In this document: piece after piece, positions 1 through 10,560 of the stretch
Position numbering within the stretch: position 1 is the stretch's first letter
How the letters are laid out: each line of letters opens with the position of its first letter
Source: Acidobacteriaceae bacterium
Lineage (GTDB): Bacteria; Acidobacteriota; Terriglobia; Terriglobales; Acidobacteriaceae
Direction: 5' to 3'
Length of the DNA: 64,000 nucleotides
Assembly: GCA_025462885.1 (NCBI GenBank)
Contig: JAOAPN010000008.1
Coordinates: 460,953 to 524,952 of the forward strand
Program-made: the position numbers and the translations under genes
Notes under the pieces: generated by a model
What the model saw: only the letters and a program-made list of their open reading frames with translations
Databases searched by the model: none
What the model was told of the DNA's origin: nothing

Positions 1-738
1 GACCTGGAGCGTCGGGAGATCGAACAGCAACTCTCCCGGCAGGTCGATGCGTTGATCCTTGCCTCCGTACAGAAGTCGGACGAGCTTGTGGAATTGACTC
101 GTACTATCCAAACGCCTCTTGTGCATCTGTACCCCGGCTCCGTTCTCTTCAAGTCAAACGCGGTCGATCTCCATGAAGAGGAGATAGGCCACCTCGCTGC
201 CAGCCATCTGGTGCGAGTAGGTTGTCGTCGCATCGCGAATGTCCGTGGACCGGAAAGTGTAGCGTCCGATCTGCGCTACAAAGGTTTTCGTGCCGCCCTG
301 TCTGAGGTGGGACAACGTGTACGACCCGAATTGACCACCGAAGCGGATGCATTGCCTGCCGAGGATTACGAACGCGGAGTACTCGCGGCGGAGCGTTTCC
401 TCAAGAGTAAAGTTCAGCCCGATGGAATTGTCTGCCACACTGATCTCATCGCCCTGGGTGTGATGGATCGACTCTCTGACGCCGGCCGAAATATACCCAA
501 TGAAATCGCGGTGATCGGATGTGGGAACGATCCGAAGTTATGCGAGATGCGAATCCCTCTCTCCAGCGTGGATTTTTCGCTTGGCGAGATCGGGGAGCAA
601 ACTGCAAAGCTCGTCCTGAAACTCCTGGCCTCCAATGGGCCCTCCAAAGTTAAGAGCGTCGAGGTGTCACCTACACTGGTCGTCAGAGCCTCAACCTCGC
701 GCCTAGATAAACTCTCCACAGATCGAGGAAGAAGATGA
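1..738 (+). CDS. LacI-family transcriptional regulator, C-terminal part
   Basis: This is the ligand-binding (periplasmic-binding-protein-like) half of a LacI/GalR-type repressor. The frame is open from base 1 (beginning DLERREIEQQLSRQVDALI), so the helix-turn-helix N-terminus lies before the window. Family features are the LILASVQ strand, the stretch around RVGCRRIANVRGP, DGIVCHTDLIALGVMDRL, and the C-terminal IPLSSVDFSLGEIGEQTAKL region. The stop overlaps the start of the following PfkB kinase (ATGA, 735-738), so the two genes are translationally coupled. A perfect palindrome lies at 1837-1854, ahead of the TonB receptor gene. I infer that this regulator controls the sugar locus and answers to a sugar-derived ligand; the effector is unknown. 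Confidence 0.9.
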   Translation, partial: DLERREIEQQLSRQVDALILASVQKSDELVELTRTIQTPLVHLYPGSVLFKSNAVDLHEEEIGHLAASHLVRVGCRRIANVRGPESVASDLRYKGFRAALSEVGQRVRPELTTEADALPAEDYERGVLAAERFLKSKVQPDGIVCHTDLIALGVMDRLSDAGRNIPNEIAVIGCGNDPKLCEMRIPLSSVDFSLGEIGEQTAKLVLKLLASNGPSKVKSVEVSPTLVVRASTSRLDKLSTDRGRR

Positions 739-1679
739 AGAAGCGCAGTGCAGTCAAGCGATCCGATTTGATCGTATTTGGTGAGTTCTTCTCGGATATG
801 GTGTTTTACAATCTCCCGGATCGGCCTCGCCTTGGAGAGGAGATCAAAACCGATTCGTTCTTGATCGCTCCCGGGGGACTTGCCACGACGGCACAAGCAG
901 CGAACCGTCTCGGTACGAGCACAGCGATTATTACGCGCGTTGGGGCAGATGCCGCGTCTCTTCCTACCTGGCTCGAAATTCTTCGCCAGGGGTTCGATGT
1001 CTCCGCCTGCGAGACGAGTGATTCTCTGCCGACTGCCCTCACGGTATGCGTGGCCTATAACGCCGACCGCATGATGGTGACCCATGAGCCAATCCATCAC
1101 AATCTGGAGGCGCTGCTGGAGAAACCAGAGGTCCAGCGCAAACTGCGGAGCGCACGGCACGTTCATCTGGCATGTGCGTTGAGACAGCCAAAGAAGTGGC
1201 TTCCGTTATTAATGCTTCTGCGAAGTGAGGGAATCACGGTCTCAGCGGACTTTGGATGGAACCCCGATGTTCCGGCCGAAGACATGAGTTCCATCCTGCG
1301 CCACCTCGAATTTGTATTTCCGAATGAGCATGAGGCGCGGAAACTTACAGGCGCCAAGAGCGCGAAGCGGGCGTTGGAAAAGCTTGCCGAGTGGGTGCGG
1401 GTCCCGGTGATCACTCTCGGAGATCGCGGAGCGATGCTTCTCGCCGATGGCAAACTCCACACCCAGCCGGCTCTCGCCCAGACGCTTGTGGATGCAACAG
1501 GTGCCGGAGATGCCTTCAACGGCGGTTTTCTTCACGGCTTCCTCAAAGGATGGGCCTGGGACGACTGCTTGCGTGCCGGGAACATCTGCGGAGGCATGGC
1601 GGTATCGGCGCCTGGAGGCTCTGAAGGGCTTCCCGCGCAGGCGCTGTTTCAACGACATTTGAAGGCAATGCAGCGCTAA
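735..1679 (+). CDS. PfkB-family carbohydrate kinase
   Basis: A 314-residue ribokinase-fold sugar kinase, expected to phosphorylate a sugar or nucleoside-type substrate with ATP in the cytoplasm. The N-terminal FGEFFSDMVF strand and the di-glycine hinge APGGLATTAQAANRLG are present. The C-terminal signature DATGAGDAFNGGF places the catalytic base at about Asp259. The start overlaps the LacI-type gene by 4 bp. A second, diverged PfkB kinase sits at 9634-10560 in the same locus. Both have the same ending (GG-x-GLP near the C-terminus), so they look like paralogues with different substrates. The substrate cannot be read from the sequence. Confidence 0.9.
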   Translation: MKKRSAVKRSDLIVFGEFFSDMVFYNLPDRPRLGEEIKTDSFLIAPGGLATTAQAANRLGTSTAIITRVGADAASLPTWLEILRQGFDVSACETSDSLPTALTVCVAYNADRMMVTHEPIHHNLEALLEKPEVQRKLRSARHVHLACALRQPKKWLPLLMLLRSEGITVSADFGWNPDVPAEDMSSILRHLEFVFPNEHEARKLTGAKSAKRALEKLAEWVRVPVITLGDRGAMLLADGKLHTQPALAQTLVDATGAGDAFNGGFLHGFLKGWAWDDCLRAGNICGGMAVSAPGGSEGLPAQALFQRHLKAMQR

Positions 1680-1836
1680 ATCGGCGCATCGTTCTTCTCG
1701 ATAGCGACTTGCGGGCAGGCCCCAAATCGCCGCGTAAGGTGGCGGGAGGAGGAAAGCGCTCTAGCGCCTTCAAATATTTCTATTGACTTCTCCTTTACAT
1801 CCGGGCAATCTCCTATTTACACGAATATTTACCGAT

Positions 1837-1854
1837 AACGTTACCGGTAACGTT
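1837..1854. promoter_or_regulatory. Perfect 18-bp palindromic operator (LacI/GntR-type)
   Basis: AACGTTACCGGTAACGTT is its own reverse complement. Its centre TTACCGGTAA matches the kind of operator bound by LacI-family proteins such as E. coli GntR. It lies 72 bp upstream of the TonB-receptor start and 158 bp after the kinase stop. A -35-like TTGACT is at 1783-1788, but I could not find a convincing -10 at the right spacing, so the promoter is left uncalled. Confidence 0.7.
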
Positions 1855-1926
1855 GCTTCGTAAATGAAGACAGCGATCGGATTTCGAAATGGGCCCGCTC
1901 TATTCCATCTCCACGAGGAGTCAGTG

Positions 1927-4900
1927 ATGAATTTCATCAACTTTGGTCGATCCATTCGCAAAGCATCCAACCCAATCACCTTCCGTGCACTTGCATGGAT
2001 TGCGCTCGCTTCGATTGCGACAACCGCACATGCACAACTCGATCGCGGAACGATCATCGGCAGCCTTAAGGATTCCCGAGGTTCAGTAGTCGCGAAGGCG
2101 ACTGTGACGGTCCGGAACGTTGCGACCGGTGTGACAGCGACGGTGACGACCAACGACGACGGCACCTACCAGGTCCTCGCTCTCAACCCCGGCACATATA
2201 CGGTGGAAGCGACTGCGCCAGGTTTCAGCGTTGCCAAAAATACCGGAGTGGAGATTCACGTAAAGAGTCAGGCCGAGGTGGATTTTACGCTGCAGGTCGG
2301 GTCGGTCACGGAGCAGATTGAGGTAGTCGACACCGCCGCGGCGCTGCAAACCCAATCCGCTGACGTTGGCACGACCATCGGAACGACACAGATCAATGAT
2401 CTTCCCTTGAATGCCCGGAGGTATGCCGACCTCGCGCTACTCTCTCCCGGCATCTTCAAGAATCCAGCAGTGGCAAATGCGGCCCCTGATCGCTTCAGTT
2501 CGAATGGCAACTCCGAGACGCAAAACTACTTTGCTCTCGATGGAGTCGATAACAACTCAGGCTCGACCAATCTGCAGGAAGGCTCGGTCCAGAACGTACA
2601 ACCTCCTCCCGATGCGATTCAGGAGTTCCGGGTACAGACCCGCACCTATTCCACCGAGTTCGGCACCTCCGCTGGCGCTGTGATCAATGCCTCCACCAAG
2701 AGTGGAACGAACAGCTTCCATGGCAATGTGTGGGAGTATGCGCGGAATAGCGTCTTCGACTCGAACACCTACCTCAATCGGCAGAAGGCTCTCCCGAAGG
2801 GTAATTTCAGCCAGAACCAATTCGGTGGCACCATCGGTGGGCCAATCTTCCGGAACCACACATTCTTCTTCGCCGACTATCAGGGACTGCGAAGCGCACA
2901 ACGTGTCACCAAGGCCTCAGTCGTTCCTTCTGCCAGGATGAAGACCGGCGACTTCAGCGAGTTGAGCACGTCCGCATACCCGTTCAATAGCGTCGCGACG
3001 GGTCAGGCTGGCTGCATTACAACCGCAACGATGAAGATCGCAGCAGGATGCATCGACCCGGTAGGATCCAAGCTGGCTGCGTTATTTCCTGATCCGAATG
3101 ATCCTGCCGTACCTGTATGGACGGGCGCTACGAACTACAACTTCGTCTATAACCTTCCGCAGCAGGTCAATTCCACCGATGGTCGTATCGACCATAAGAT
3201 CAGTGAAAAGGATTCGGTCTTCGGTCGCTACAGCTTCTTGAAGCAGCACCGGCAGGATGCGCCCTGGACCTCAAATCCCATTGCAGGTAACGGTGGATTC
3301 GCCACGGACTACAACATCAAGAACCAGGGGCTCGCCCTGGGCGAGACCCACGTATTTTCTTCCACCATGGTGAATCAGGCGCGCTTTGGCTTCTCGCGCG
3401 ATAAGGCCGTCAGTGGTCCGATCGGCTTGACGCTTGGCACCTCCAATGCAGCGGACTATGGCCTTACAGGAATCCCAGCCTCTCCTTACACAGCAGGTAT
3501 CCCGCCAATCTACATCTCAGGTTTTGTAACGCTGGGAACGGATCGGTTCCGCCCGCAGTTTCAGGTGGCGACCGTATACCAGTTCATCGATACGCTCAAT
3601 AAGCTGATTGGCAATCACAGTCTGATGGCGGGATACGAGTATCACCGCAACACAGACAATTTCCTCGACCTGCAGGCGCCGCAGGGCTTCATTCAATCGA
3701 CCGGTATTTACTCCAATAAGTCGGGCTTCGGCTTTGCCGACTTCCTTCTAGGCGACGTCGCATCCACCATCTACAACACTCCGCTTTCGGTTCACAGCTT
3801 CGAACCGGGACACTCGTTCTTCCTGCAGGACACGTGGCGCTTGAAGTCGCGCTTCACACTCACCTACGGAGCTCGTTATGAACTCTTTGCGCCGGTGTTG
3901 AATCGCACGAACTCCCTCTCTAACTTCTCGACGTCAGGCGGAGGAAGCCTGGTGGCTGCCGCTGCCAATGCGGGCGACTGGGGTGCGCGCTCCCTGATCA
4001 ATCCGGATAAAAACAACATCGCACCTCGGCTAGGCTTCTCCTACCAGTCTGCCCCGAATATCGTCTTCCGCGGCGGTTACGGCGTCTTCTATCAGTTCAT
4101 CAATCGAATCGGTTCGGAGTCGAACCTCGCGCTCAACCAGCCGTTCCTCAAAGCCGTACAAACCAGCCAGGGCGCAGGAAGCGTAACTCCCGTCTTCCAG
4201 TTGAAGAATGGGTTCCCGGGAACGACATATGCTGCATCCGTAGTCCCACTCTACTTGCAGAAGAATAACTGGCAGGATCCGAACCAGCGGACCAGCTACG
4301 TCCAGCAGGCGAGCTTCGGAACACAGATTCAAATTCAGCCCTCGACCGTGCTGGAGATGACGTGGGTCGGCAACTGGGGACACAAGATGAATCGTCTCCG
4401 TAACGCCAATCAGGGCATAGTAACTGGCTTCGCGTCCGCGACGCAGGCGCTGGTGCAGTTTCCCTACCCCAATCTGAATACCGCCACCTCAACGATCGCC
4501 GGTGCAGGAACGCACAGCTTCCTGGAGTACGCAACCAACGATGGAAATACGAGTTACAACGCGTTGGAGTTGAGTGCACGCCGCACGATGTCCCACGGCC
4601 TCTCCTACCAGATCAGCTACACCTGGGCGCATGGCATGTCGGACTTCGTCGATAACCTGACCGGCGGCTCCACTCCTCAGAATGCCTATGACTATGCTCA
4701 CGAGCGTTCGAATTCGCCGTTCGATCAGCGTCATCGTTTCGTCGCCGCCGCAGGTTGGAAGTTGCCCATCGGTAAAGGTGGCATGGTCCTCAACAGCGAC
4801 TCGGTTGCGTCCAAACTCATCGGTGGATGGCAGCTCAACGCAATTGTCACTCTCCAGACCGGAAATTCATTCAACATAAGCGCTGCCGATAACAGCCAGA

Positions 4901-5292
4901 CCGGTGGCAGCCACGCTGCCTATGCCAACTGCCTCAGCGATCCCTTTGTCGGAGCGACCAAAGACCGCTCTCAGGCCACCAGTTCCGCGAACACGCAACG
5001 GTTTATCAACGCGAAAGCATTTTCGCAGCCGGGAGTCGGAGCCTTCGGAAGTTGCCGTCCCCGGGCTTACTATGGACCAGGCCGCGAGAATGTTGACCTC
5101 AGCGTGTTCAAGCAGTTCCGTCTCGGCGATGTCAGGCAGATTGAGCTTCGATTTGAAGCCTTCAACGCATTCAACCATGCCAACTTCGGGACTCCATCTG
5201 CTTCCGTTGCAAATCTTGCAACCTTCGGACAGATCAGCACTGTGATCAATGACGCGCGCCAGATCCAGATGGCGGGTAAGTTCTACTTCTGA
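1927..5292 (+). CDS. TonB-dependent receptor, Oar-like, with carboxypeptidase-regulatory N-domain
   Basis: A 1121-residue outer-membrane receptor/porin expected to import an oligosaccharide or glycoside using TonB energy. The start at 1927 is chosen because GAGGAG (1915-1920) lies 6 nt before it and the product then opens with a clean signal peptide ending TTAHA (cleavage near residue 36); an earlier in-frame ATG at 1864 has no such support. After the signal there is a beta-sandwich CarboxypepD_reg-like domain (about 40-120: GTIIGSLKDSRGSVVAKATV), a plug region (about 140-260: ALDGVDNNSG, then INASTKSGTNSFHGN) and a long beta-barrel ending in an aromatic residue (AGKFYF), as outer-membrane barrels do. 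It is the first gene after the palindromic operator and probably heads an operon through the GH4 gene at 11905. Confidence 0.92.
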   Translation: MNFINFGRSIRKASNPITFRALAWIALASIATTAHAQLDRGTIIGSLKDSRGSVVAKATVTVRNVATGVTATVTTNDDGTYQVLALNPGTYTVEATAPGFSVAKNTGVEIHVKSQAEVDFTLQVGSVTEQIEVVDTAAALQTQSADVGTTIGTTQINDLPLNARRYADLALLSPGIFKNPAVANAAPDRFSSNGNSETQNYFALDGVDNNSGSTNLQEGSVQNVQPPPDAIQEFRVQTRTYSTEFGTSAGAVINASTKSGTNSFHGNVWEYARNSVFDSNTYLNRQKALPKGNFSQNQFGGTIGGPIFRNHTFFFADYQGLRSAQRVTKASVVPSARMKTGDFSELSTSAYPFNSVATGQAGCITTATMKIAAGCIDPVGSKLAALFPDPNDPAVPVWTGATNYNFVYNLPQQVNSTDGRIDHKISEKDSVFGRYSFLKQHRQDAPWTSNPIAGNGGFATDYNIKNQGLALGETHVFSSTMVNQARFGFSRDKAVSGPIGLTLGTSNAADYGLTGIPASPYTAGIPPIYISGFVTLGTDRFRPQFQVATVYQFIDTLNKLIGNHSLMAGYEYHRNTDNFLDLQAPQGFIQSTGIYSNKSGFGFADFLLGDVASTIYNTPLSVHSFEPGHSFFLQDTWRLKSRFTLTYGARYELFAPVLNRTNSLSNFSTSGGGSLVAAAANAGDWGARSLINPDKNNIAPRLGFSYQSAPNIVFRGGYGVFYQFINRIGSESNLALNQPFLKAVQTSQGAGSVTPVFQLKNGFPGTTYAASVVPLYLQKNNWQDPNQRTSYVQQASFGTQIQIQPSTVLEMTWVGNWGHKMNRLRNANQGIVTGFASATQALVQFPYPNLNTATSTIAGAGTHSFLEYATNDGNTSYNALELSARRTMSHGLSYQISYTWAHGMSDFVDNLTGGSTPQNAYDYAHERSNSPFDQRHRFVAAAGWKLPIGKGGMVLNSDSVASKLIGGWQLNAIVTLQTGNSFNISAADNSQTGGSHAAYANCLSDPFVGATKDRSQATSSANTQRFINAKAFSQPGVGAFGSCRPRAYYGPGRENVDLSVFKQFRLGDVRQIELRFEAFNAFNHANFGTPSASVANLATFGQISTVINDARQIQMAGKFYF

Positions 5293-5358
5293 TCGACGCA
5301 ACTCTGAAACCGGGGAGAGAACGGCACTCCTCAAATGCAGATGTAAGAGCAAGGGAAC

Positions 5359-8184
5359 ATGATGAAAAACTTCGCACTGCGCCATTCCACGAATGCGGTA
5401 TTGATGGTCGCCCTGCTCACCGGAAATTCGGCGGGTCTTCTGGGTGCATCGGTACCGGAGAAGCAGATCACGGATGCAACGCCGATCCCACCGGATCGCG
5501 GTGCCGCGGCAACCTGGCAGTTGCTGAAGAAGCTTCACACTCGGGCCAGCCTGCTCATGATCGTCGCGCACCCCGACGACGAAGACGGAGCGACCCTCGC
5601 GTATGAGGGACGCGGTGTCGGGGTACGGACAAACCTCATGCAGTTGAATCGGGGCGAAGGTGGTGCGAACGTCATGTCCAGTGATTACTGGGACGCGCTC
5701 GGCCTTGTTCGCACCGAAGAGCTTCTCCAGGCAGGGCGTTACTACGGGATCGACCGGCAGTACTTCAGCACGGCAGCCGATTACGGTTTCTCGAAGTCGC
5801 TGAAGGAAGCTGTCGATCAATGGGGGCACGACCGCGAACTCGCAGAGGCTGTCCGCGTCGTTCGCATGACGCGTCCCCTCATCGTCTGCTCGGTCTTCGT
5901 CGGCGGACCCACCGACGGACACGGCCATCATGCCACCGCCGGTTTGCTGACGCAGGAAGTCTTCAAAGCCGCAGGCGATCCGAAGATGTTCCCCGAACAA
6001 ATCAAGGAAGGACTGCAGCCGTGGGAGCCGGTCAAGGTCTACGCACGCGTCCCCTTCTTCCGTACCTCGGAGAAGGGCTCCTACGACTACGCGAACCACG
6101 TATGGGGGCCGCTGGGCGTGACCAATCATGTCACCGGCAAATGGGAGCCCGGTAAGGTTGCAACCACCCTTGCGATCCCGGTCGGCACCTTCGACGAACT
6201 CGTCGGACAGACGTACCTCCAGATCGCCCGCGAGGGTCTCGGGTATCAAAAATCGCAGAATGGTGGCGGCGAAGTTCCGCTGCCTGGCCCGCAGGGTGCG
6301 ATGTATCACCGCTTTGGTTCGCACATCGATGCGAAGGAAACTGAGGAGACACTCTTCGACGGAATCGACACCTCGCTGCAATCCATTGCTATCTTAGCGG
6401 GCAACACGCCGCCCGAGTTCCTGAGCAGCAGCCTCTCGAAGGTGAATGGTCAGGTTGAGGGTGCCATGAAGGCGTTCACCGGCCAGAATACCGCGACCAT
6501 CGCGCCCGCCCTGGCCGAGGGAATGACAGAGATCGGGAAGCTGATCGGCTTAGTAGAAAAGAGTTCGCTTAAGCCTCAGGAAAAATACAACATCCTCTTC
6601 GAGCTGCGCGTGAAGCAGCGTCAGTTCAACGACGCCCTGGTCTCTGCGCTTGGTCTCAGCCTGGAAGCGGATGTCGTTCCCGCGCCCGCCGCCAATGGAT
6701 TGCCGCCCGAGTTTCGCCGCACCCAGACCACCTTTCAGATGGCGACACCCGGAAAGCAGATCCACGTAAACGTCCATCTCTTCGATGGAGGCAAACAGCA
6801 AGTCGAAGTGAAGCAATTGTCTTTCGTAGCATCCTCAGGAGAGAGCTGGAAGGCCACCCTCCGGGGCGAGCTTGCAGGCGTCCTGCAGCCGGGGAAGGCA
6901 ATCGATGCCCTTTACGATGCCACCATCCCCGCCGATGAGCCATACAGCAAGCCATACTTTACCCGAGCTAACCTAGGTGAATCCCGTTATACCGTCAGCA
7001 ACAAAGACTACTTCGGTATGCCCCTCGCGCCTTACCCTCTGGAGGCCCGAGCCCAGTTCGCGTATCACGGTGTCGTTCTATCCGCCTCCAAAGTAGTTCA
7101 GGTGGTCAGCCGGGTGGAAGGACCTGGAGTTCTCCGCTATCCGATGCCGGTAGGTCCTCCGGTCTCAGTAGGCTTGAGTCCCAGCGCGGGCGTTCTTCCC
7201 ATGGATCTCAAGTCGTTCCCCGTAAGCGTCCATCTTCTAAATAATCTGGAAGGCAAGACCGTCGAGAGCATACATCTGAAGTTGCCCGAAGGCTGGCGCG
7301 TGGAGCCGTCTTCCGTGCCAGTCAACTTCGAGCAGGCCGGAGAAGAACGCTCCGTATCCTTCACCGTCTATCCGAAAGCAACGCTCGGAAGCGCGTACGA
7401 GATCACCGCCGTAGCGGACCTGCAAGGCAAATCCTATAGCGAAGGCTATGTAAAGACTGGCTACCTCGGTCTGCGGCCTTACTTCCTTTACAGCAAGGCC
7501 AGCTATCGCACCATCGGCTCCGATGTGAAGGTAGCGCCAAACCAGAAGATCGGCTACATCGACGGAAGCGGAGACGATGTTCCCGCATCCCTCGCGGCCC
7601 TCGGAGTACACGTCTCGTTCCTCACAGCACAAGACCTCTCAGGCGGAGATCTCAGCAAATACGATACGATTCTCGTGGGTGTACGTGCCTATGCGGTACG
7701 TCCGGATCTGGTCGCAAACAACTCGCGTCTTCTGGAGTATGTCAAAAACGGCGGAGTCGTCATGGTGCAGTACAACACGCCGGAGTTTGACCATAACTTC
7801 GGCCCCTATCCCTACGTGATGACGAACGATCCGGAGGAAGTGACGAACGAGCACTCCGTTGTCCAGATCCTGGATGCGAAGAACCCGCTCTTCACGTGGC
7901 CCAATCCAATCACCTCGAAAGATTTCGAGGGCTGGATCGAGGAGCGAGGCTCGAAGTTCCTCTCCACCTGGGATCCCAAATACACCGCTCTCCTCGAAAC
8001 CCACGACGAGGGACAACCGGCACAGAAGGGCGGCCTGGTCTATGCGCGCTACGGGAAGGGAGCCTATATCTACAACGCCTACGCGTTCTACAGAGAACTG
8101 CCTCTGGGTGTTCCAGGTGCGTATCGGCTCTTCGCCAACATGATCAGCCTTCCCCAAAATCCCGACTTCCAGGCAGGTCGCTGA
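5359..8184 (+). CDS. Secreted PIG-L (LmbE-like) deacetylase with C-terminal ThuA-like domain
   Basis: A 941-residue exported protein. The N-terminal PIG-L domain (about 60-330) has the zinc/catalytic motif AHPDDE (His71, Asp73, Asp74) and a later GHGHHA metal-binding stretch. The family removes N-acetyl groups from GlcNAc-type sugars or conjugates. The middle part (about 480-690) looks like beta-sandwich modules (VHLLNNLEGKTVESIHLKLP resembles the NEW3 type). The C-terminus (about 720-935: TILVGVRAYAVRPDL, YVKNGGVVMVQYN) resembles ThuA/glutamine-amidotransferase-fold domains. A hydrophobic segment after MMKNFALRHSTN suggests Sec export to the periplasm. AAGGGA precedes the start; the second ATG (5362) is equally possible. 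Between a TonB receptor and a permease, it probably deacetylates the imported sugar before inner-membrane uptake; the real substrate is unknown. Confidence 0.88.
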   Translation: MMKNFALRHSTNAVLMVALLTGNSAGLLGASVPEKQITDATPIPPDRGAAATWQLLKKLHTRASLLMIVAHPDDEDGATLAYEGRGVGVRTNLMQLNRGEGGANVMSSDYWDALGLVRTEELLQAGRYYGIDRQYFSTAADYGFSKSLKEAVDQWGHDRELAEAVRVVRMTRPLIVCSVFVGGPTDGHGHHATAGLLTQEVFKAAGDPKMFPEQIKEGLQPWEPVKVYARVPFFRTSEKGSYDYANHVWGPLGVTNHVTGKWEPGKVATTLAIPVGTFDELVGQTYLQIAREGLGYQKSQNGGGEVPLPGPQGAMYHRFGSHIDAKETEETLFDGIDTSLQSIAILAGNTPPEFLSSSLSKVNGQVEGAMKAFTGQNTATIAPALAEGMTEIGKLIGLVEKSSLKPQEKYNILFELRVKQRQFNDALVSALGLSLEADVVPAPAANGLPPEFRRTQTTFQMATPGKQIHVNVHLFDGGKQQVEVKQLSFVASSGESWKATLRGELAGVLQPGKAIDALYDATIPADEPYSKPYFTRANLGESRYTVSNKDYFGMPLAPYPLEARAQFAYHGVVLSASKVVQVVSRVEGPGVLRYPMPVGPPVSVGLSPSAGVLPMDLKSFPVSVHLLNNLEGKTVESIHLKLPEGWRVEPSSVPVNFEQAGEERSVSFTVYPKATLGSAYEITAVADLQGKSYSEGYVKTGYLGLRPYFLYSKASYRTIGSDVKVAPNQKIGYIDGSGDDVPASLAALGVHVSFLTAQDLSGGDLSKYDTILVGVRAYAVRPDLVANNSRLLEYVKNGGVVMVQYNTPEFDHNFGPYPYVMTNDPEEVTNEHSVVQILDAKNPLFTWPNPITSKDFEGWIEERGSKFLSTWDPKYTALLETHDEGQPAQKGGLVYARYGKGAYIYNAYAFYRELPLGVPGAYRLFANMISLPQNPDFQAGR

Positions 8185-8270
8185 AACCGACCTGCCTGGC
8201 GTACCGGAAGATATCCCTTCACTCTCTAACTCGTCCTACAACGCTCTCAACAGTCTTACGCAGTACATCT

Positions 8271-9633
<1,363 letters not shown>

Positions 9634-9647
<14 letters not shown>

Positions 9648-10560
9648 CGTAACAGTAGTTGGGGAAATTTATATCGATCACGTGTTCTCCGGCTTCGCAA
9701 CCTGGCCGAAGCCCGGGGAAGAAGTGTTCACCGACCAATATCTTCAGGAGATTGGAGGCGGGGCCGCAAACACCGCCTGCGGGCTGGCACGACTGGGACG
9801 CTCCGTTCGCCTGGTGGGAGCGATCGGAGCCGCTGACGCGCAGTGGTTTCGTACCCGCCTCGATCAGTTCGGTGTCTCCAGCGATCTGCTGACACTCCGC
9901 GAAGATCGCACCGGCGTAACGATGAGCGTCTCCACCACGGAGGACAGATCGTTCTTTACCTACCTCGGTGCCAACAGCCACCTGCTAACGCTGTTAGATG
10001 ACGAAGCATTGCTGGAGCAAATGAAGCAGTCCCGTCACGTCCATTTCGCACTGCCTCTTGATTCTCATACGGCCATCCACATCCTGCCCGAGTTACGCTC
10101 TGCAGGATGTACCACGTCACTCGACGTCGGATTTCAGCCCGCATGGCTTAGCGATCCAGAGAGTCTGGTAGCTTGCCGGGCCACCGATTACTTCCTGCCG
10201 AATGAACGAGAGGCATCCATCGTCTGCGGCGGCGACGGAAATGATTATCTTGCCTTCGCCGAAGAACAAGGTCTGCCTCGCGGCATACTAAAGCTGGGCC
10301 CCAGGGGCGCGGCGATGGCAACGGGCGGCAGGCGGTATTCCGTCCCTTCGCCAGACGTCACGGTCGTCGACACAACAGGTGCTGGAGATGCTTTCGATAC
10401 AGGTTTCATCGACGCGCTCCTGGACGGTGCTGGACCTGAAGACTGTCTCCGCCGGGCATGTATCTGCGGAGGCCTTTCCACACGGACGGCGGGTGCACTC
10501 CGCGGTCTTCCCCTGAGAGACCAGATTGAAAGGCTGTATGAACAAACCTATGCGTCGTAA
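9634..10560 (+). CDS. PfkB-family carbohydrate kinase (second paralogue)
   Basis: A 308-residue ribokinase-fold sugar kinase. The protein opens VTVVGEIYIDHVFSG, followed by the substrate-lid GGGAANTACGLARLG and the C-terminal VDTTGAGDAFDTGF with catalytic Asp at about 252. The frame is open upstream to 9559, but the ATG at 9634 matches the start of the fold. The gene overlaps the permease end (9647) by 14 bp and its own end overlaps the GH4 start by about 23 bp, so the three are tightly coupled. It is related to, but clearly diverged from, the kinase at 735-1679. It probably phosphorylates the sugar brought in by the permease before GH4 acts. Confidence 0.9.

Noticed and set aside
4867..6381. 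Long antisense open frame (504 codons) across the TonB receptor and PIG-L genes
   Set aside because: It is the complementary frame of two well-supported genes, with no Shine-Dalgarno, no recognisable domain and typical shadow composition.
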